Shown: positions 21,073-33,458, numbered from the stretch's first letter. The stretch: DNA of 64,000 nucleotides from Nemophila menziesii (GCA_029959085.1 JARWIR010000061.1:3100001-3164000), one strand, 5' to 3'. A program made the numbers and translations. Notes: generated by a model not told the origin, from the letters alone.

Positions 21073-22433
21073 ATTTTTGAGTTTGGGGTGGGGTTCGTTG
21101 CCTCATCCCAATTTTATGTGTTTTACTGTTTTTTTTTTAAATTTAGTTCGAGGAATGTTTTGACTGTAGAGTTGTAGAGTATTTTAAATGCCCCCATCAA
21201 GCATGCTTTTTATAAATTAATGATAGAAAATAGTTGACTTTAGGAGTTAGTGTAAAACTGTACTTTGATTGCATGCAAATATGAAGTAATTGATAGGAAG
21301 AATTAATGAACAATGCAAAAGAAGTAAACGTGTGCTTAAGGATAATAGGTGGTTTGTAGAACGTGAGATCTAAATGAGTAGAGAACCCACTTAGGTATGA
21401 ACTAGAGGCAAGTTGTGTAGATAGGAAAATGATAGAGGCAGTTCTTTGTTAGCCCTTTGAATCCCTTTTGGTCTTCTATCCCTGAATTAATTTTATCCTT
21501 CTTAGACAAATTTTTAGCCTTTAAGACTTTCTTTTGTCGCCACATTATAAGCCAATATCCCTTTAGATTGTTAGGCATGACCATATGACCCGCACTTGAA
21601 TCACGATCCTGAGACTCTGTCTTGAGCTTGAGTTTGGGGTGGTGGGTCCACCATATGGGAATTTACATTGGGTTGGGATTTTTGAGCTTATTAATGATGC
21701 TTTGTGCTATATATGATGATGATTCACAGGTTTATTATATTGTAACCCTTTTCCGGGGTAATAGTGAATCGAAAAGAAGCTACAAGCTCAAGTTATGAAT
21801 AGGCATAACTATGAAAAATAGCATGATATCTCAACATTAAAAAGAGAGTCATAGCTATAAGAAAAGAGAAAATGAATGATTTGAAAAAGAAAATATATTC
21901 GGACCGGCAAAGTGGAAATTTTTTAGTGAATCATCCTTAGTGCTTATTGGGTTAATTTGGGGACGCTAATTAAGCGCGTCAATTAGGTTGAGTGAGAACG
22001 TTATTCGAGTGTAAACTCAAGCTCTTGGACAGTTTTGTTGATGGTAAGTGAGGAGAGAGCCAAAAGCTCACTTCAAATTTACCAAATATACATACCATAC
22101 CGTCCTTCAGCCTACGCTAAAACCGTAAAGTCCTCGTGATTCCTAGATGCACAGTGAGTTAATAGGGAATATGCTAAGTGGAGCGTTCAAAGAAAGTAAA
22201 GATCAAGGAACACCCTATAGCCACCATCTTGAGAGAAGTAATAAGTGTAACCTTCTAGCATTGTGAAATTAATTTTGGATTGATATTATTTTGTGTTTGA
22301 TTTTGCATGATATGTGTATGTGTATATTAATTCCTAGATTAGACTATATGAGATTTATTTTAAGTTGTGCTTTGGGAATATTTACTAGATTCTACCATCT
22401 GCATTCACCTAAAAGGCCTTTGTTTTTATTTTA
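21073..22433 (+). other. Conserved 3' UTR of A
   Basis: No gene is seen. It is colinear with the 3' UTR of B and D over most of its length, with GAGTTTGGGGT at 21630-21640 and 'gtaacccttttccgggg' near 21743. Confidence 0.65.
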
Positions 22434-22469
22434 CTTTGTCGGGACGACAAAGGTTTGAGTTTGGGGTCT
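22434..22469 (+). promoter_or_regulatory. PPT hairpin and polypurine tract of A
   Basis: CTTTGTCGGGACGACAAAG (22434-22452) is identical to B and is followed by GTTTGAGTTTGGGGTCT and the LTR start at 22470. Confidence 0.8.
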
Positions 22470-24241
22470 TGATGTCTCCCTATTTGTTCTAATTCTTAGC
22501 CCATTGGAGACATCCTTTTAGGTGAATAAATGACTTATTTGATAGACTTTTAGGCTTAATTGATCATATTACACTTTCTCCCCTTGGAAATTAACTATTT
22601 GCAGAATCTGAGCTTTTATGCGTAAATTTGACTATTTTTAATGCAAAGTTAATAGGTTCTTGAATTTCATGAAAGACCAGTCCAAGGAGGAGAAGTGAGA
22701 ATAAAGTCTTAGTGTATTTTAGAGTGTTAGGAAATGATTTCTAGTCGAGTTTCTATTTTTAGAGTGCACTTTCCTATTTCGATTTCTTGATTTATTGATT
22801 TATTCTTTTTAAGCATATGCGGTTTAATTATTTATTTAATGTGAAACTTTAAAAGATAAATGGTAATTACTTAGAGACCAAGTCAAGATAAAGATGAAAG
22901 GAAAAAAGATTTACATGGAAATAAGAAGATTTAAGAAAGATTTATTCAAAGGAGGAAAAGATAAAGCTGCCTTGTGAATCTGAAAATCCAGCCACGTTTT
23001 AGAGATTAAATCATAATTAAAGATTGGCAAGGATTCTGGACGAATGGTCTGCACCAATAGAAAGAGCTTTCCAAGACAAGCAGTTTCATATATTGAAACT
23101 TCTCAAACGGATAAGTATTGAAAAAGATATGACCAAATCAAATCAGCAGCAAAATCTTATCTTTCTTAGAATTTAGAGCTACGAATTTAAGAGTCTTTGA
23201 CTTGTCTTCCACTCCAAGTAATTCGACCTAGGGCTTGCTAACACCTATAAATACCCCCCTTAGACCTCATTATTCAGTACCTCTCATAATTCATTCAATA
23301 TATACATCCTTAGAGAGAGCGTCAAGAGGCGGAAGTAAGAGCAGAAGCTGGAGAATCCTTTTCTTCCAACAACAGTTCAAGTCAATTCCTCTATCTAGGT
23401 TCTTATTTTATTTCTGTTATTAGGAACATGTATATTTTTAATTTCTTTATTATTTTTACTTTCAATATGAGCTAAACCTTAATTACTTGAGAATCGTAAT
23501 GGGATGAACCCTAATTTGTTTAATTCATGTATTTCAATTTGGGATTAGTTTCTAGTTTAATTTGAATTAGGTATTTCATATTGTTTCTTATTTTATATTA
23601 ATTTCACTATCAATGAATTAGCTAATCGGAGATAGGTCATAGTAATTAAGCTATTCACTTTGGTGGGGAAGTGATCGCCTTGACGAGGGGTTTAATTACT
23701 GAATAGATAATAAACGTAAGGTAGAAATTATTGATCCTGGCGGACTTAGTTAACCTTATAGCCAATTGGGTTAAATAGTATTCATTCGAAGGTGGATTAT
23801 AATCGCCCTGACAGGGTTTGTAACACCTGAGAATAGCTCCTAGGTCCACCCTGACGGGGACTAGGAGATTAAAGAGTCCCGACTAATATAGAAATATCAG
23901 TTCTGCCCTTAAAGAAAGCATTAATTAGGTAAGTTTAGGTGATTCCCTAGCAAGACTCAAGTATAGTTCATATCTGCGTCTTAGTCCTTTAGTATTTATT
24001 TTTAGTAATTTATGTTCTTGTATTCTTAGGATTAATATAAAAAACCAAACAAATATATTTTATCTTTTACTTTTCTGTATTTGCAATTATTACTACTTAT
24101 CTGTTGAACACCTGGGTTATACCAGTCCAATCCCTGAGAACGAATCCGACTTGTCGGAGTATTACTTGGACAACCGTACACTTGCGGTATTGTGGTTCCT
24201 TTATTTTCGTACTTAATTTAATAACACACCAGGACCCACCA
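22470..24241 (+). mobile_element. 3' LTR of A
   Basis: 1772 bp, TGATGTCTCCC to ACCCACCA, colinear with the 5' LTR. It is followed by target copy GATAT and the rest of the B LTR. Confidence 0.95.
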
Positions 24242-25567
24242 GATATAGAGTCAAGACTTGAAGATAAATCCCGAAGATATTATTTTTAGAGCTGAAAATC
24301 TGTTTTTCAGGCCATAGATTGCTGATTTCGTGGTGCTTAAGCGATGATTTAGCCGCTGACCTTTGAAGAGAAAACATTCCTTATCGAGTTACGGAACTTT
24401 AGCAACTGGAATGAGGTCAATCGGAGTCATAACGAAGCGGGAAAAGCCGTTTTAGTGAAGGTGTATCAGCAATTACGGGATTTTGGGCTTAGAATTTGGG
24501 TTTGGACATTTAATTAGTGTTTTATTATTAGGTCCAAGCCCTAATCCGTTTTTACACTTATAAAAGGAGCCTTTGACTTCTATTTTTCATACAATTCACA
24601 TTCCACAAGATTAAACACCAGAAAGAAGCAACAGAAGGAAGAAAGAAGAAGCTGCAAGAACTGGAGAGGGTCTATATCTCCGTTCTCAGTCATTCCAACT
24701 CCGGAAATTAGGTTTCTTTCAATTTTAATTTTGTCATCAAATATGAATTCCATTTCAATTAATTTAGTTTTTCTTTTTAGTATGAGCTAAACATTCAATA
24801 GTGCTTGAGAACAATTAATGGGTGAATCCCAATCATATTGAATTACGAATGTTGAATTTGGGTTTCTGTTAATTTAAATTAGATTGGGGCTTTTACTCTT
24901 TTCGATAAATTAAAGAATATTTACTGTTTTTAGCGTCATGAACTAGGAACAGGTGTTAGTATTTAGGCTATTCCAATTAGTGGCAATTGGATCATCCTGA
25001 CGGAGGGTTTAAATACAGAACCATTTATTCAATCTAGGATAGAAGCTATTGATTCTGACGAACTTAGCTAATTCTAGTGCCAATGAGGTAATAAAACTTA
25101 AACATCCAAAAGTGGATCATATTTACCCTGACGGGACTAGTGACACTCTAGGATCGCCTTATAGTCCACCCTGACGGGGGTATAGGGAATTTAGAATCCC
25201 AACCATTGTAATTGACCAATTTAGCCCTTAAACAACATAAGTTAGGAAATAGGATTGGGAGGATCCTTGCGTTCTCAAGTGCTATTTCTCATACTGCGTT
25301 TTACATCATTTTACTTGCGTCTTAGCTTTTAATTGCATTTTCCATTTAATCTTTTATTACTTAGCTTTAATACAAAAACCAAACAAACATATTTTCTTTA
25401 CTTGTTTTCATAAGTGCACCAGTCATTATTTGTTAAACATTGTAGTCAACCATCCCGTCCTTGGAATGAATTTGTTTTATCAATTATACTACTTGGGACA
25501 ACCGTACACTTGCGGTTGTGGTTCGATTATTTATTGCATTTATTTTAGAACACACAAAGGACCACCA
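24242..25567 (+). mobile_element. 3' LTR of B, right piece
   Basis: It continues the B 5' LTR from its position 9085 onward to the ACCACCA end, carrying the same TATAAAAG box (near 24559) and TGACGG motifs. Confidence 0.95.
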
Positions 25568-26205
25568 TTCTTGCAATACGCACCATATAGGATTACCCCA
25601 TCAGTAGTTGGATCGTCACCCTGGTAAGGAATTCAATTATAGACAACACCATATAATTTTCTAGTGTGCGGTAGTGACCCTGGAGGGCTTGCCTAATTAG
25701 ATAGTCAATAGGGTTTAATTTAACCACATATTATTGTACAGAGTTCCCTTACCCAAGTCCCCTGGTAATGTTTAGGTTGCTTCCTAAACTACTCATATGG
25801 GAGTTAGGAGGAATTTAGATTCTCGGTTATTGCATATATATCACACAATTCTCCCTTGGGCCATAAAAGTTGAACAAGGCTAGTGAGATTACTTGCTAGT
25901 TCGAGCTAAACTCTCATAAGTCTTCTCTTTAGTATTTTATTTTGAGTCCTACTGTAATTATAGTGAATTGTCTTAAAGTCATTAAAATCCAAACAACTAT
26001 TTTGGTGTCTTTAACGTATCATTATTCAGTTTTCCTTAGATCGCTTAGTAATAGTTCGTAGTTCTCGAGATCGATATCCGTTTTACTTACACGTTACTTA
26101 CAAACGATTCATTCACATACGGAGAATTTATCGTAATCATCTTGGGTGCGTGTGCTTATTTATCTTTATTTATTTTGTTATTTTATCACACATTTGCCCC
26201 TGCCA
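25568..26205 (+). mobile_element. C2 LTR, right piece
   Basis: TTCTTGC continues the C2 LTR exactly where B interrupted it; compare C1 at about 6213. It ends TTTGCCCCTGCCA at 26205. Beyond is minus-strand copia sequence, so C2 inserted into that copia; AGAGG (26206-26210) is the expected right target copy. Confidence 0.85.
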
Positions 26206-27200
26206 AGAGGAAACATTTAAGTGTCCCAATCTTGCGTGCCACATATCAAGAGATTCAACAATATAGATGCATTCTCATTAAAATATTTAACAACGTTAAG
26301 TACAAATAGCCATCCACTATAGTAACCTTTTCCTACGAAGTCACCATTTCTAGAGATAATTATCCCCCTCCCCCTAAAAAAAAAGTTTAAGTCCTACTCT
26401 GTTTAGAAGAGACTTCAAAACTAAATATTTACGAAACGTGGGGACATACAAAACATCGTTAAGGGCTAAGGTCTTGCCAAAAGAAAGTTTAAGACACACC
26501 TTTCATTTCCCAAGGATGACCAGACTTGTATAATTTCCTACGTAGGCGCATTCCCCATCAGCTGCATCCTCAAACCATTGGAACATCTCTTTGTTGGCGC
26601 AGAAATGTCTTGATTCTCCAATATCTAGAATCTATTTGGCCTTGTTTTTACTAAATTCGTTTCGACCATTATCGCGGCAATTACCTCTTTAGTTTCAGTC
26701 AGGTTGGCGTGAGGTGGGTTATTAGGGTTGAACCTGTCATTACATAGTACGCCTTGTGTCCTTCCTTTCCACAACAGGATCAAGTAGTAGTTTGTATTGT
26801 TTTCCCGAATATAACTAGTTGGTTTGATATATCTCCAGATTTGTTAAATTTACCCTTCGATTTGTTGTTCTTGATATTTTCCTTTACCCTTGAAACCGTC
26901 TTTGTTACCATGATCGGTTTTTGGTCGGTGATTGAGAATTTGAGACAGTTTTCGACCACATACTTTTTCTTATTAGAATTGTCACCTCCATACTTAGCAT
27001 GTAAACGGTCCCAAATAGTTTTTGAAGATTTTACGTTTACAAATAAATCAAAAAGGGGGTTCGACATGTGGTTTAAAAGGTGACTCCAGGTTAGTTTATT
27101 TGCCTTATCAAATTTTAAAATCTTAGTAGTTACCGTACCATCCGCATTATCAGTTGAAACCAGAGTTCGTCAAGTAGTACAAAATCGACCTTCAATTGTT
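26206..27200 (-). pseudogene. Decayed copia gag-protease-GAG-pre-integrase
   Basis: Read right to left: a gag piece (LSNPLFDLF-like MSNPLFDLF, SKTIWDRLHAKYGG, KKYVVENCL at 27067-26850), a damaged zinc knuckle (CCGKEGHKAYY), the protease (SRHFCANKEMF), LNDVLYVPTFRKYLV, and the GAG-pre-integrase region (MWHARLGH-like, here CGTQDWDT). Many stops and frame changes are present. The element is cut off at 26205 by the C2 LTR, so everything from integrase onward is missing here. Confidence 0.85.
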
Positions 27201-28370
27201 CAATTTATCTTGATTTGCATCAGATTTTTTTTCGAGAATTGTTCAGTGTCTTTATTAGTAACAAGAGCAATAGCTACACAGCCTCTGAAATAGGAGTTTT
27301 AATACTTGATATTGCATTCAAGGTCCTTAAAAAGTTGTCATTTGAGCTAGCTAAATCTCTGTGGTGGTGCAGTAATAAAATCAAGCAAGCTAACAACACC
27401 TTTAAGTTTTAAAAATTTGCAGTTCAGACCCATGTGATGCAGTATAAGTTTTGAATTTTGCAGTTCATACCAGGTGGTGCAGTTAACAGCACCCTTAAGT
27501 TTCGAATTTGCAATTCAGACCCAGAATTCTCTGAAATTTTCGAACAGGCCCCTGTATTTTCTAGAAACATTGAATATGTCCCTGAGAATCTGGAATTCTC
27601 GAATAGGCCTTTGAAGATACGGTAAATTTCAAAAAATTCCTTGAAGTATTAGGGAATTTCAAAATGGTCCCTAGAGTTTTGGTAGATTCAAAATGGTCCT
27701 TGGAGTTTCAGAAAAAATTCAAATTGGTCCCTGAAATTTCAGGAAATATCAAAATAGCCCCTGAAGATTTTCCAACATTGCTAATTTGCGAATTTGGGCC
27801 CCTGTAATTCATACCAGCACTTGCGAGTCTATTGACTTTGAATAAGGAGTTAGTGTCCCTAGATTTACCGTGATAAGCTGATTAGTCTCTGTAGCTTTCC
27901 AACTCATCTTATCAGCACCCTATACTACCTTGTTTGATATGTTGACCCCTGAATTATTTGGACTAATTCCCACAGCCCCTTTAATTAAATTCGAAGCAGC
28001 TGCAAGTAATGTATCCGCCTCAATTCCAGCCCCTATACTTTCGAAATTTTACAAAAGTATCCCTTAGGTTTCTATCATCCAAATTCACCGCCCCAAAATT
28101 ATTCTCAAATTCTCCGAAACACCTCGTACCTGATCCATTACACATTGCGCAAACGGCACCCTTAGTTACTATATTTTGCAAGCTAATCCCTGTGGATGTA
28201 TTATGTAACTCCTCAGCACTATCATTAACTTGATTCGAAATAGCATCAAAAGTTGAACTTCTGGAATTTGCTTTGCTCGATTTAATCAGCTCAACCCCTG
28301 CAATATTCTCCGCTCGATCATAGTACATACAACGTTTAAAATCGTGACAGATCCAGTTTTAGTTTGTTCA
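27201..28370 (-). other. Upstream part of the minus-strand copia, with degenerate repeats
   Basis: No intact gene. 27540-27775 is a degenerate tandem repeat of about 30 bp. 28328-28020 is an open frame of 102 codons with ISLQNIVTKGAVCAMCNGSG that I do not recognise; it could be leader-encoded protein of the copia element or chance. Confidence 0.35.
27540..27775. repeat. Degenerate 30-bp tandem repeat
   Basis: About seven units of 29-31 bp have the loose form CC(C/T)T(G/A)(A/G)AG...AATTTCAAAATGGT. Units begin near the positions of 'cctttgaag', 'ccttgaag', 'ccctagag', 'ccttggag', 'ccctgaaa' and 'cccctgaag'. Confidence 0.7.
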
Positions 28371-28470
28371 AAAGGGGTGTAAATAGATTTCCCCCCAAGA
28401 TTGTGATAAGAAAATGACTAATTTAACATGACATCTTTCTTCTTCTCCCCGTGTACCTTTTCACGCCAAC

Positions 28471-28690
28471 CACTACAAGAAATAGTATCTTTAGTGGCAA
28501 AAAATTTAGCACTAAAAATCTTAATTTTGCCGCTAATAGTCGTTATTTGTCGTCTCTATAAGTTCGTCGCTAAAGATACCTTTAGTAGCAAATTATTTGT
28601 TTTTGCCTCTATTAACTTTGTCTTTAGCGGCAAATATTGCCGCTAAAAATATAATTAGAGGCCATTTTATTTGTTGCCGCAATACCTTCC
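28471..28690 (+). mobile_element. CACTA (En/Spm) transposon terminus
   Basis: CACTACAAGAAAT at 28471 is the classic CACTA terminal repeat, followed by subterminal repeats in both directions (TTTAGTGGCAAA, TTTGCCGCTAA, CGCTAAAGA, TTTAGCGGCAAA, GCCGCTAAAA). No opposite terminus ending in TTGTAGTG in the right orientation was found downstream, so only one end seems to remain. Confidence 0.8.
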
Positions 28691-30139
28691 CCGTTAATGC
28701 TACTATTATCATGTTTTACCTTGTCTTGTATCATCCCTATTTACTACTATTTTATTGGAGATTTATTTCTTTTATTTTTAAATTGCAGATCTACCACCAT
28801 AATCACTGTTCTACAATTCTTCTACCATAAAAGATCTGTTTGTTTTTTAACAAATTGTTAACAAAATAACGATATATATCATTTTAGGATAAATTACCGG
28901 AATGGTTATGTGACGCATGTTAATTACATAAGTACTCATTATATCAAATGGTTGATAAAAATCAATTTAATAGGGAACACTAAACAAAAGACAATTCAAC
29001 GGAGAACATAAAATCATAACGTACAAACTTGATGCTTCTAGTTGATACCGAGTAACCAAAATAAAGAGTTGGGGAAAGTGAATAAGAACTGTAAGTGCAA
29101 AACAAAACTTCCCAGTTTGATACAAGATATTAAATCAAGGTCTCAGTGAAATGAAAACCTCGGATATTAATCCGTGTTATCTGTAGCTCGTGTGACCTAG
29201 TATATAATATGAATTTATTCTGTGAATTATATGCAGCGTTTGGCCTTACAATGGCCAAGGCAATGAACTGCGGGTTATGAACCTTTGCAAATTGGGTCCC
29301 ACATACATCCCAAAAACGTCAATCAAGCTAGCAAACTGAATATAGGGTCCTATAGAGACATAACATTGCAGGGACAATAGTGCAATAAACTCAACCAAAA
29401 TCACAGGAGTTGGCTGTGAATCCTCCTGCCCCGCCAACAAATTAAAAAGTCTTAGCTTTAATAAGTTTGGATAATAATCTCCATTGGTCATGGCATTTAA
29501 ATAAATTAAAAAGAAGAGGTAATTTTGGTTGAGACCCCTAGTAGTTTTGATCAAAGAGACCAAGACCCCATACTTTGTTGCAAATAAGAATGAGACCCCT
29601 TGTATTTAGTTACAAATAGCATTTCTATCATACTCAAGGGCAATTGGGTCATTTTCTATTCATCTCATAATCACAAGCAGTTAAGCGCCTGGTATTCTCA
29701 TGCAGATCTGTTATTTTTAGTTTTTTACAACAATAATACACACATATCTCTGACATTCAATTACTGTAAAGTCCACTATATTCCGAAAAAGCACCCCAGG
29801 TTCCCATATTCCGTCAACTAGAGAGACAAATATCAAGTACTGATATACAAGATATTATTAATATTGCAAACAAAGGAGCTTATACAGCAATCAAGATAGA
29901 AGAATGATTAATTACACAAGTTTCAACATGCAAGGCCGAATAAGAAAGGCAAATAGATGGATTAATAAAATATCTTAGTGTTCAAACAATTAAATATCTA
30001 ACACCAAGAAGATCTAGTGATCAGGAGAACATCCTTAATAAATACTCAATTTGATTATAAAAAGAAAAAAGTAAAAGCATAAAAATTAAAAGTAATTAAA
30101 AGGCTGGTAGGAAAAGTCTCCTTGACTTGACCATCTCTC
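28691..30139. other. AT-rich DNA without a recognised gene
   Basis: A minus-strand open frame (29563-29246, 105 codons) is not recognised and has no start context or neighbour that supports it. Nothing else is visible. Confidence 0.5.
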
Positions 30140-30800
30140 TCAGTTTATAGAAACTAAACTTTCCTTGTAAACCATAACTCTGTATAAATAATAACCATGA
30201 CTAATCATTCCTGTATCTGTCATTTTATGAGTGTCAAGGGCACACGATACCAGCAGATTAAGATCCTCTTTGCCGGTTAAGGTTTCCATAAGTAAGGCTT
30301 CATTTTTCCATAACAAATGAGGACAATATATCTTTGTGTTCAGAATTCCAGCAATGCTGAATATTTTGGTCCAAGATCCCACCACATTGTATTTCTTCAC
30401 TACCCATATGTCCGCAAAATTCGGTCCTAAATTATTGTTATTATTGTATACGAACAAGGCAAGAGAATCACTAATGATTGTGGGAGTCTTACAAATATGA
30501 TTTTGACATTGACAGACAGAATCAGGAAGATCTATGTCTTGAAACAATTCGGTATTCACATCAAAAGAAAGGATAATATGGATCACATCTCTTCTTTTGG
30601 TAGCCCAATGCAATGCTCCACTGAATAGTACTCCTGGAATAGCATTTATACATGGCATGTCATGGTAATTGATTTGTCTCCAAGAATTACTACTTAGATG
30701 GTAGACTTCAACGGATTTATCTATAGGTTTACTAATAACGACCTTGTAATCGTTTTTATTGGAATCAAAAGCCAATCCAATTGATCTTAGACGGCCACTT
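30140..30800 (-). pseudogene. F-box protein, 3' part (F-box-associated domain)
   Basis: The frame encodes the F-box-associated interaction domain that binds substrates in plant SCF ubiquitin ligases: GLAFDSNKNDYKVV, VEVYHLSSNSWRQI, GVLFSGALHWATKR, ILSFDV, a WVVKKYNVVGSWTKIF block, and a C-terminal LVSCALDTHKMTDTG part, with a stop at 30140-30142. The matching N-terminal part lies 14.8 kb away at 45565-45960 on the same strand; removing the LINE and one copy of GACGGCCACTT joins them with the codons SGR shared. This half is intact, but the other half carries a stop and a frameshift. Confidence 0.93.
30790..30800 (+). repeat. Left target-site duplication of the LINE
   Basis: GACGGCCACTT matches 45565-45575 exactly and marks the LINE insertion in the F-box gene. 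Confidence 0.85.
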
Positions 30801-30812
30801 TTAAACAATGTT

Positions 30813-30993
30813 TTAGCCAATACCCGAGGGTATCGCTTCTTCACACAAAATTACAGCTAATCCATGGGGGATGCTATCTAGGTTAAGGCTAAACATGTTG
30901 CCACTAAGCTTATGTTTTGCTTACCAATCCGCTGCCCTATTACATTCTCTCTTACACCATCTAAAGGATGGTTTACAAAATTCCGAGATATAA
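30813..30993 (-). pseudogene. LINE alpha RNase H, C-terminal end
   Basis: Continues the RNase H of 31744-33161 across the small LINE: EFCKPSFRWCKRECNRAADW, a stop where Leu is expected, then AKHKLSGNMFSLNLDSIP and a final stop. The CNRAADW(L)AK motif contains the conserved Asp of plant LINE RNase H. Confidence 0.85.
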
Positions 30994-31002
30994 TAGATAC
31001 TA

Positions 31003-31734
31003 TTTTTTTTGTCAACCGGAAAATACAAGAAATTCATTTATACGTATTACACAAATTTACTAGAAATAAATTAGAAGTTATAAGTGAGAAATCCTTCAGC
31101 CCGACAGATCTATCTTCCTTCTGGTACACTTTGCAAGCGCATCAGCTGTAGAGTTATATCTCCTATCAACATGGGCGATGTTCCAATATGAACCTTAACC
31201 TAACCATTTCCTTACTTCCGATAGGATAGGTTTAAGACTCCAATAGAGACCGGTCATACCCAAAATTCCTTGAACTAATTCAAGGTTGTCAGAATAAAAT
31301 GAAACACTCTGAACTCAACAAATCTTTACTCAATCTCATTGCCATAAGAAGGGCCCACGCCTCTCCTTCAATAATACTATTGATTTTACACCTCATGCTT
31401 GCCCTTTTCACAACATTTCCATCTTTATCCACCCCAATAGCAGCGGGTTCCTTGTTATTAATAAATGATATATCACTCATCCAAATAATTTCAGCCTCAT
31501 CCATTACCATTGGGTTATTCTTTTCATTTAAATTATTATCATCCCTTTTTTTCTTCGCACTGTTCTTCCAATCCGTACACGGACCAAAAAGCCTATAGAT
31601 TAACTCCTTTGATTTATTTGAAATATTATCAGTATTCCACTTAGTTCCTTCATAAAAACATTTCTTTCTTTCCTTCCATAAATTCCATAGTATAATCATC
31701 ACATATGATGTAACCTTATTTTTCTCCCACCCAT
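31003..31734 (-). mobile_element. 5'-truncated LINE (beta) in LINE alpha RNase H
   Basis: A 732-bp insertion is flanked by TAGATACTA (30994-31002 and 31735-31743). It ends in a typical plant LINE tail: the minus strand reads TTCCGGTTGACAAAAAAAA. It encodes only the linker (LWNLWKERKKC) and an RNase H (INSIIEGEAWALLMAMRLS, HVDRRYNSTADALAK) with stops and is a different subfamily from alpha. The joint makes it look as if one LINE had two RNase H domains. Confidence 0.93.
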
Positions 31735-33161
31735 TAGATACTATTAATTACATTACAAATAGAAGGACTAGAAAAATGCAAAATCTTCTCAAGAGACTTC
31801 ATCACTAGGAGGCTATCACTTTCAATGATCACTTTAACCATTTCTTCTCGCTCTATAAGACAAGCTTTAAGGACTCCTAATGCTTCCGCTTCTAAGGATG
31901 ATTCTGCTTCTATGTCCCACGCATTGTAACTTTTAGTATTTCCAAAATGGTCCCTGGTAATAAAAGAAATAGTAGCCACATTATTATTAAAAGCTGCATC
32001 ACTATTAATTTTTAACATGTTAATGGGTGGTGGTTCCCATTTTAGTTTCATATTTCCTTTACATTCCTCATTGTTTTGTTTCATAGCATGATTATCATGT
32101 TTCCTTTCATAAGTAGGGACTAATGATCCCTTCATTACATTAGTATCATCTTTAGGGATATTGGCATTTTTATATTCATTCCAACTGTTTATTTCTTTTT
32201 CAATAGTCAGAATTGGTTCCAACTTTGTATTTTTATATTTATATTCATTCCTATCTTTCCAATTTCGCCATGCTATATAACAGAATTTTTCAACTGTTTC
32301 TTTTGCTAATTTGCTGTTCATTTTCAAACATGTTTCATAAATGTTAGCCATCCAAGTATCCAATTTATTGGAGTACTGGTTGCTAGGAAATAAACTAAGT
32401 GGTGAGGCATACCACATAGCTCTAACCCACTCGCAATCAATTAGTAAGTGTTCCACAGATTCAGATGCTATGTTACATATATCACAAATAGATGAGTTTA
32501 TTATTCTTTTCTTACATAAGTTCTCATTCATTGGTAAAATATTTTTAAAGGCTCTCCACATAAAATTCTCAACCTTTGGAGAAATATTTAGGTTCCACAT
32601 TAGCTTCCATATTTTAGAGTCAACATATTGAGAAATTGACCCTTTGTTTTTGCATTTAATATCATTTTCCAACTCCACAGCTTTTTTAAGTATCTGATAA
32701 CCACTTTTAACTTCGTAATTTCCATCTTTACTATTTTTCCAAATAGGAGTATCATTTCCTTCTACGAGGGGTATAAAAGTTTTCAAAATAAGGCAAGCAG
32801 TCTCGTTAGTATAATTTTTCCTTACTATATCAACATTCCATCCTCTTTTACACTTCATCATAAGGTCAAAGACTGTATTTAGATTTTTATTAATAGGGGG
32901 TATAATTCCTTTACTATTGGTAATCCAATTTTGCGAGTGAAGACAAATACTTTCCCCATTACCTATTCTCCATTTTATATCCTCTATAATTGTATATTTC
33001 CCCTTAATTAGACTTCCCCATCCCCAAGAGGGAGAGTTTCCAATTTTGGCCTTCGAGAATGAGGAATTGGGGAAGTATTTGCCTTTAAGGACTTTAAATA
33101 ACAGAGAATTGGTATAATTTAATAAATTCCATGCTTGTTTGCTAAGGAGAGATATATTCAT
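31735..33161 (-). pseudogene. LINE alpha zf-RVT and RNase H
   Basis: This 475-codon open frame has the connector after reverse transcriptase (SLLSKQAWNLL, VLKGKYFPNSSF, IGNGESICLHSQNW), the zf-RVT region (KIWKLMWNLNISPKVENFMW, CDICNIASESVEHLLIDCEW), a linker and the RNase H start (INSDAAFNNN, EAESSLEAEALGVL, IESDSLLVM). It stops at the beta insertion; its end is at 30813-30993. A frame change lies between this and the reverse transcriptase near 33170-33450. Confidence 0.93.
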
Positions 33162-33458
33162 TAGGTGTAGGTCTCAGAACCCAAGGCCACCACTAAATTT
33201 ACTCTTAGTAAGCGAGTCCCAAGAACCCCAATGTATCTTCTTATTACCTTCATTATTTCCACCAAAATTTTGTGATTTGTGATGAAATCAAATCACAATT
33301 TTTTTTTGGTAGAATGAATGATGACATATAGTAATTAGGGATGCTTGAAAGGACAATTTTATAAGAATGTCTTTACCAGCATTTGAGAGGTACAAATTTT
33401 TCCAATTTTCAGTTCTATTAATAGATTTCTCTACTAAGTTATTGATTTCTTTAATTTT

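Larger units (their letters stand above)
16500..24241 (+). mobile_element. Element A: complete pol-less LTR retrotransposon
   Basis: Two LTRs of about 1772 bp, primer site, one interrupted ORF, palindrome block, 3' UTR and polypurine tract are all present. GATAT flanks it (16495-16499 and 24242-24246), and the B LTR is continuous across it. The 4.2-kb internal part has no protease, reverse transcriptase, RNase H or integrase on either strand. The LTRs differ by scattered single bases, about 98% identical by eye in sampled stretches. A second copy of its LTR lies at 1-1736, so this is a family that has moved. Confidence 0.95.
8848..25567 (+). mobile_element. Element B: pol-deleted Athila-like retrotransposon (interrupted by A)
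   Basis: The 5' LTR begins TGGTGTCTCC at 8848, and the 3' LTR ends ACCACCA at 25567. Both sides carry TTCTT (8843-8847 and 25568-25572), and the flanks rejoin into a continuous C2 LTR. Its own sequence is 8848-16499 plus 24247-25567, about 9.0 kb. It encodes gag, protease and an integrase-tail-like segment, but no reverse transcriptase, RNase H or integrase core. Element A occupies 16500-24241 inside its 3' LTR. Confidence 0.93.

Noticed and set aside
31289..33161. A single LINE with two RNase H domains
   Set aside because: The 9-bp target copies and A tail show a separate nested LINE.
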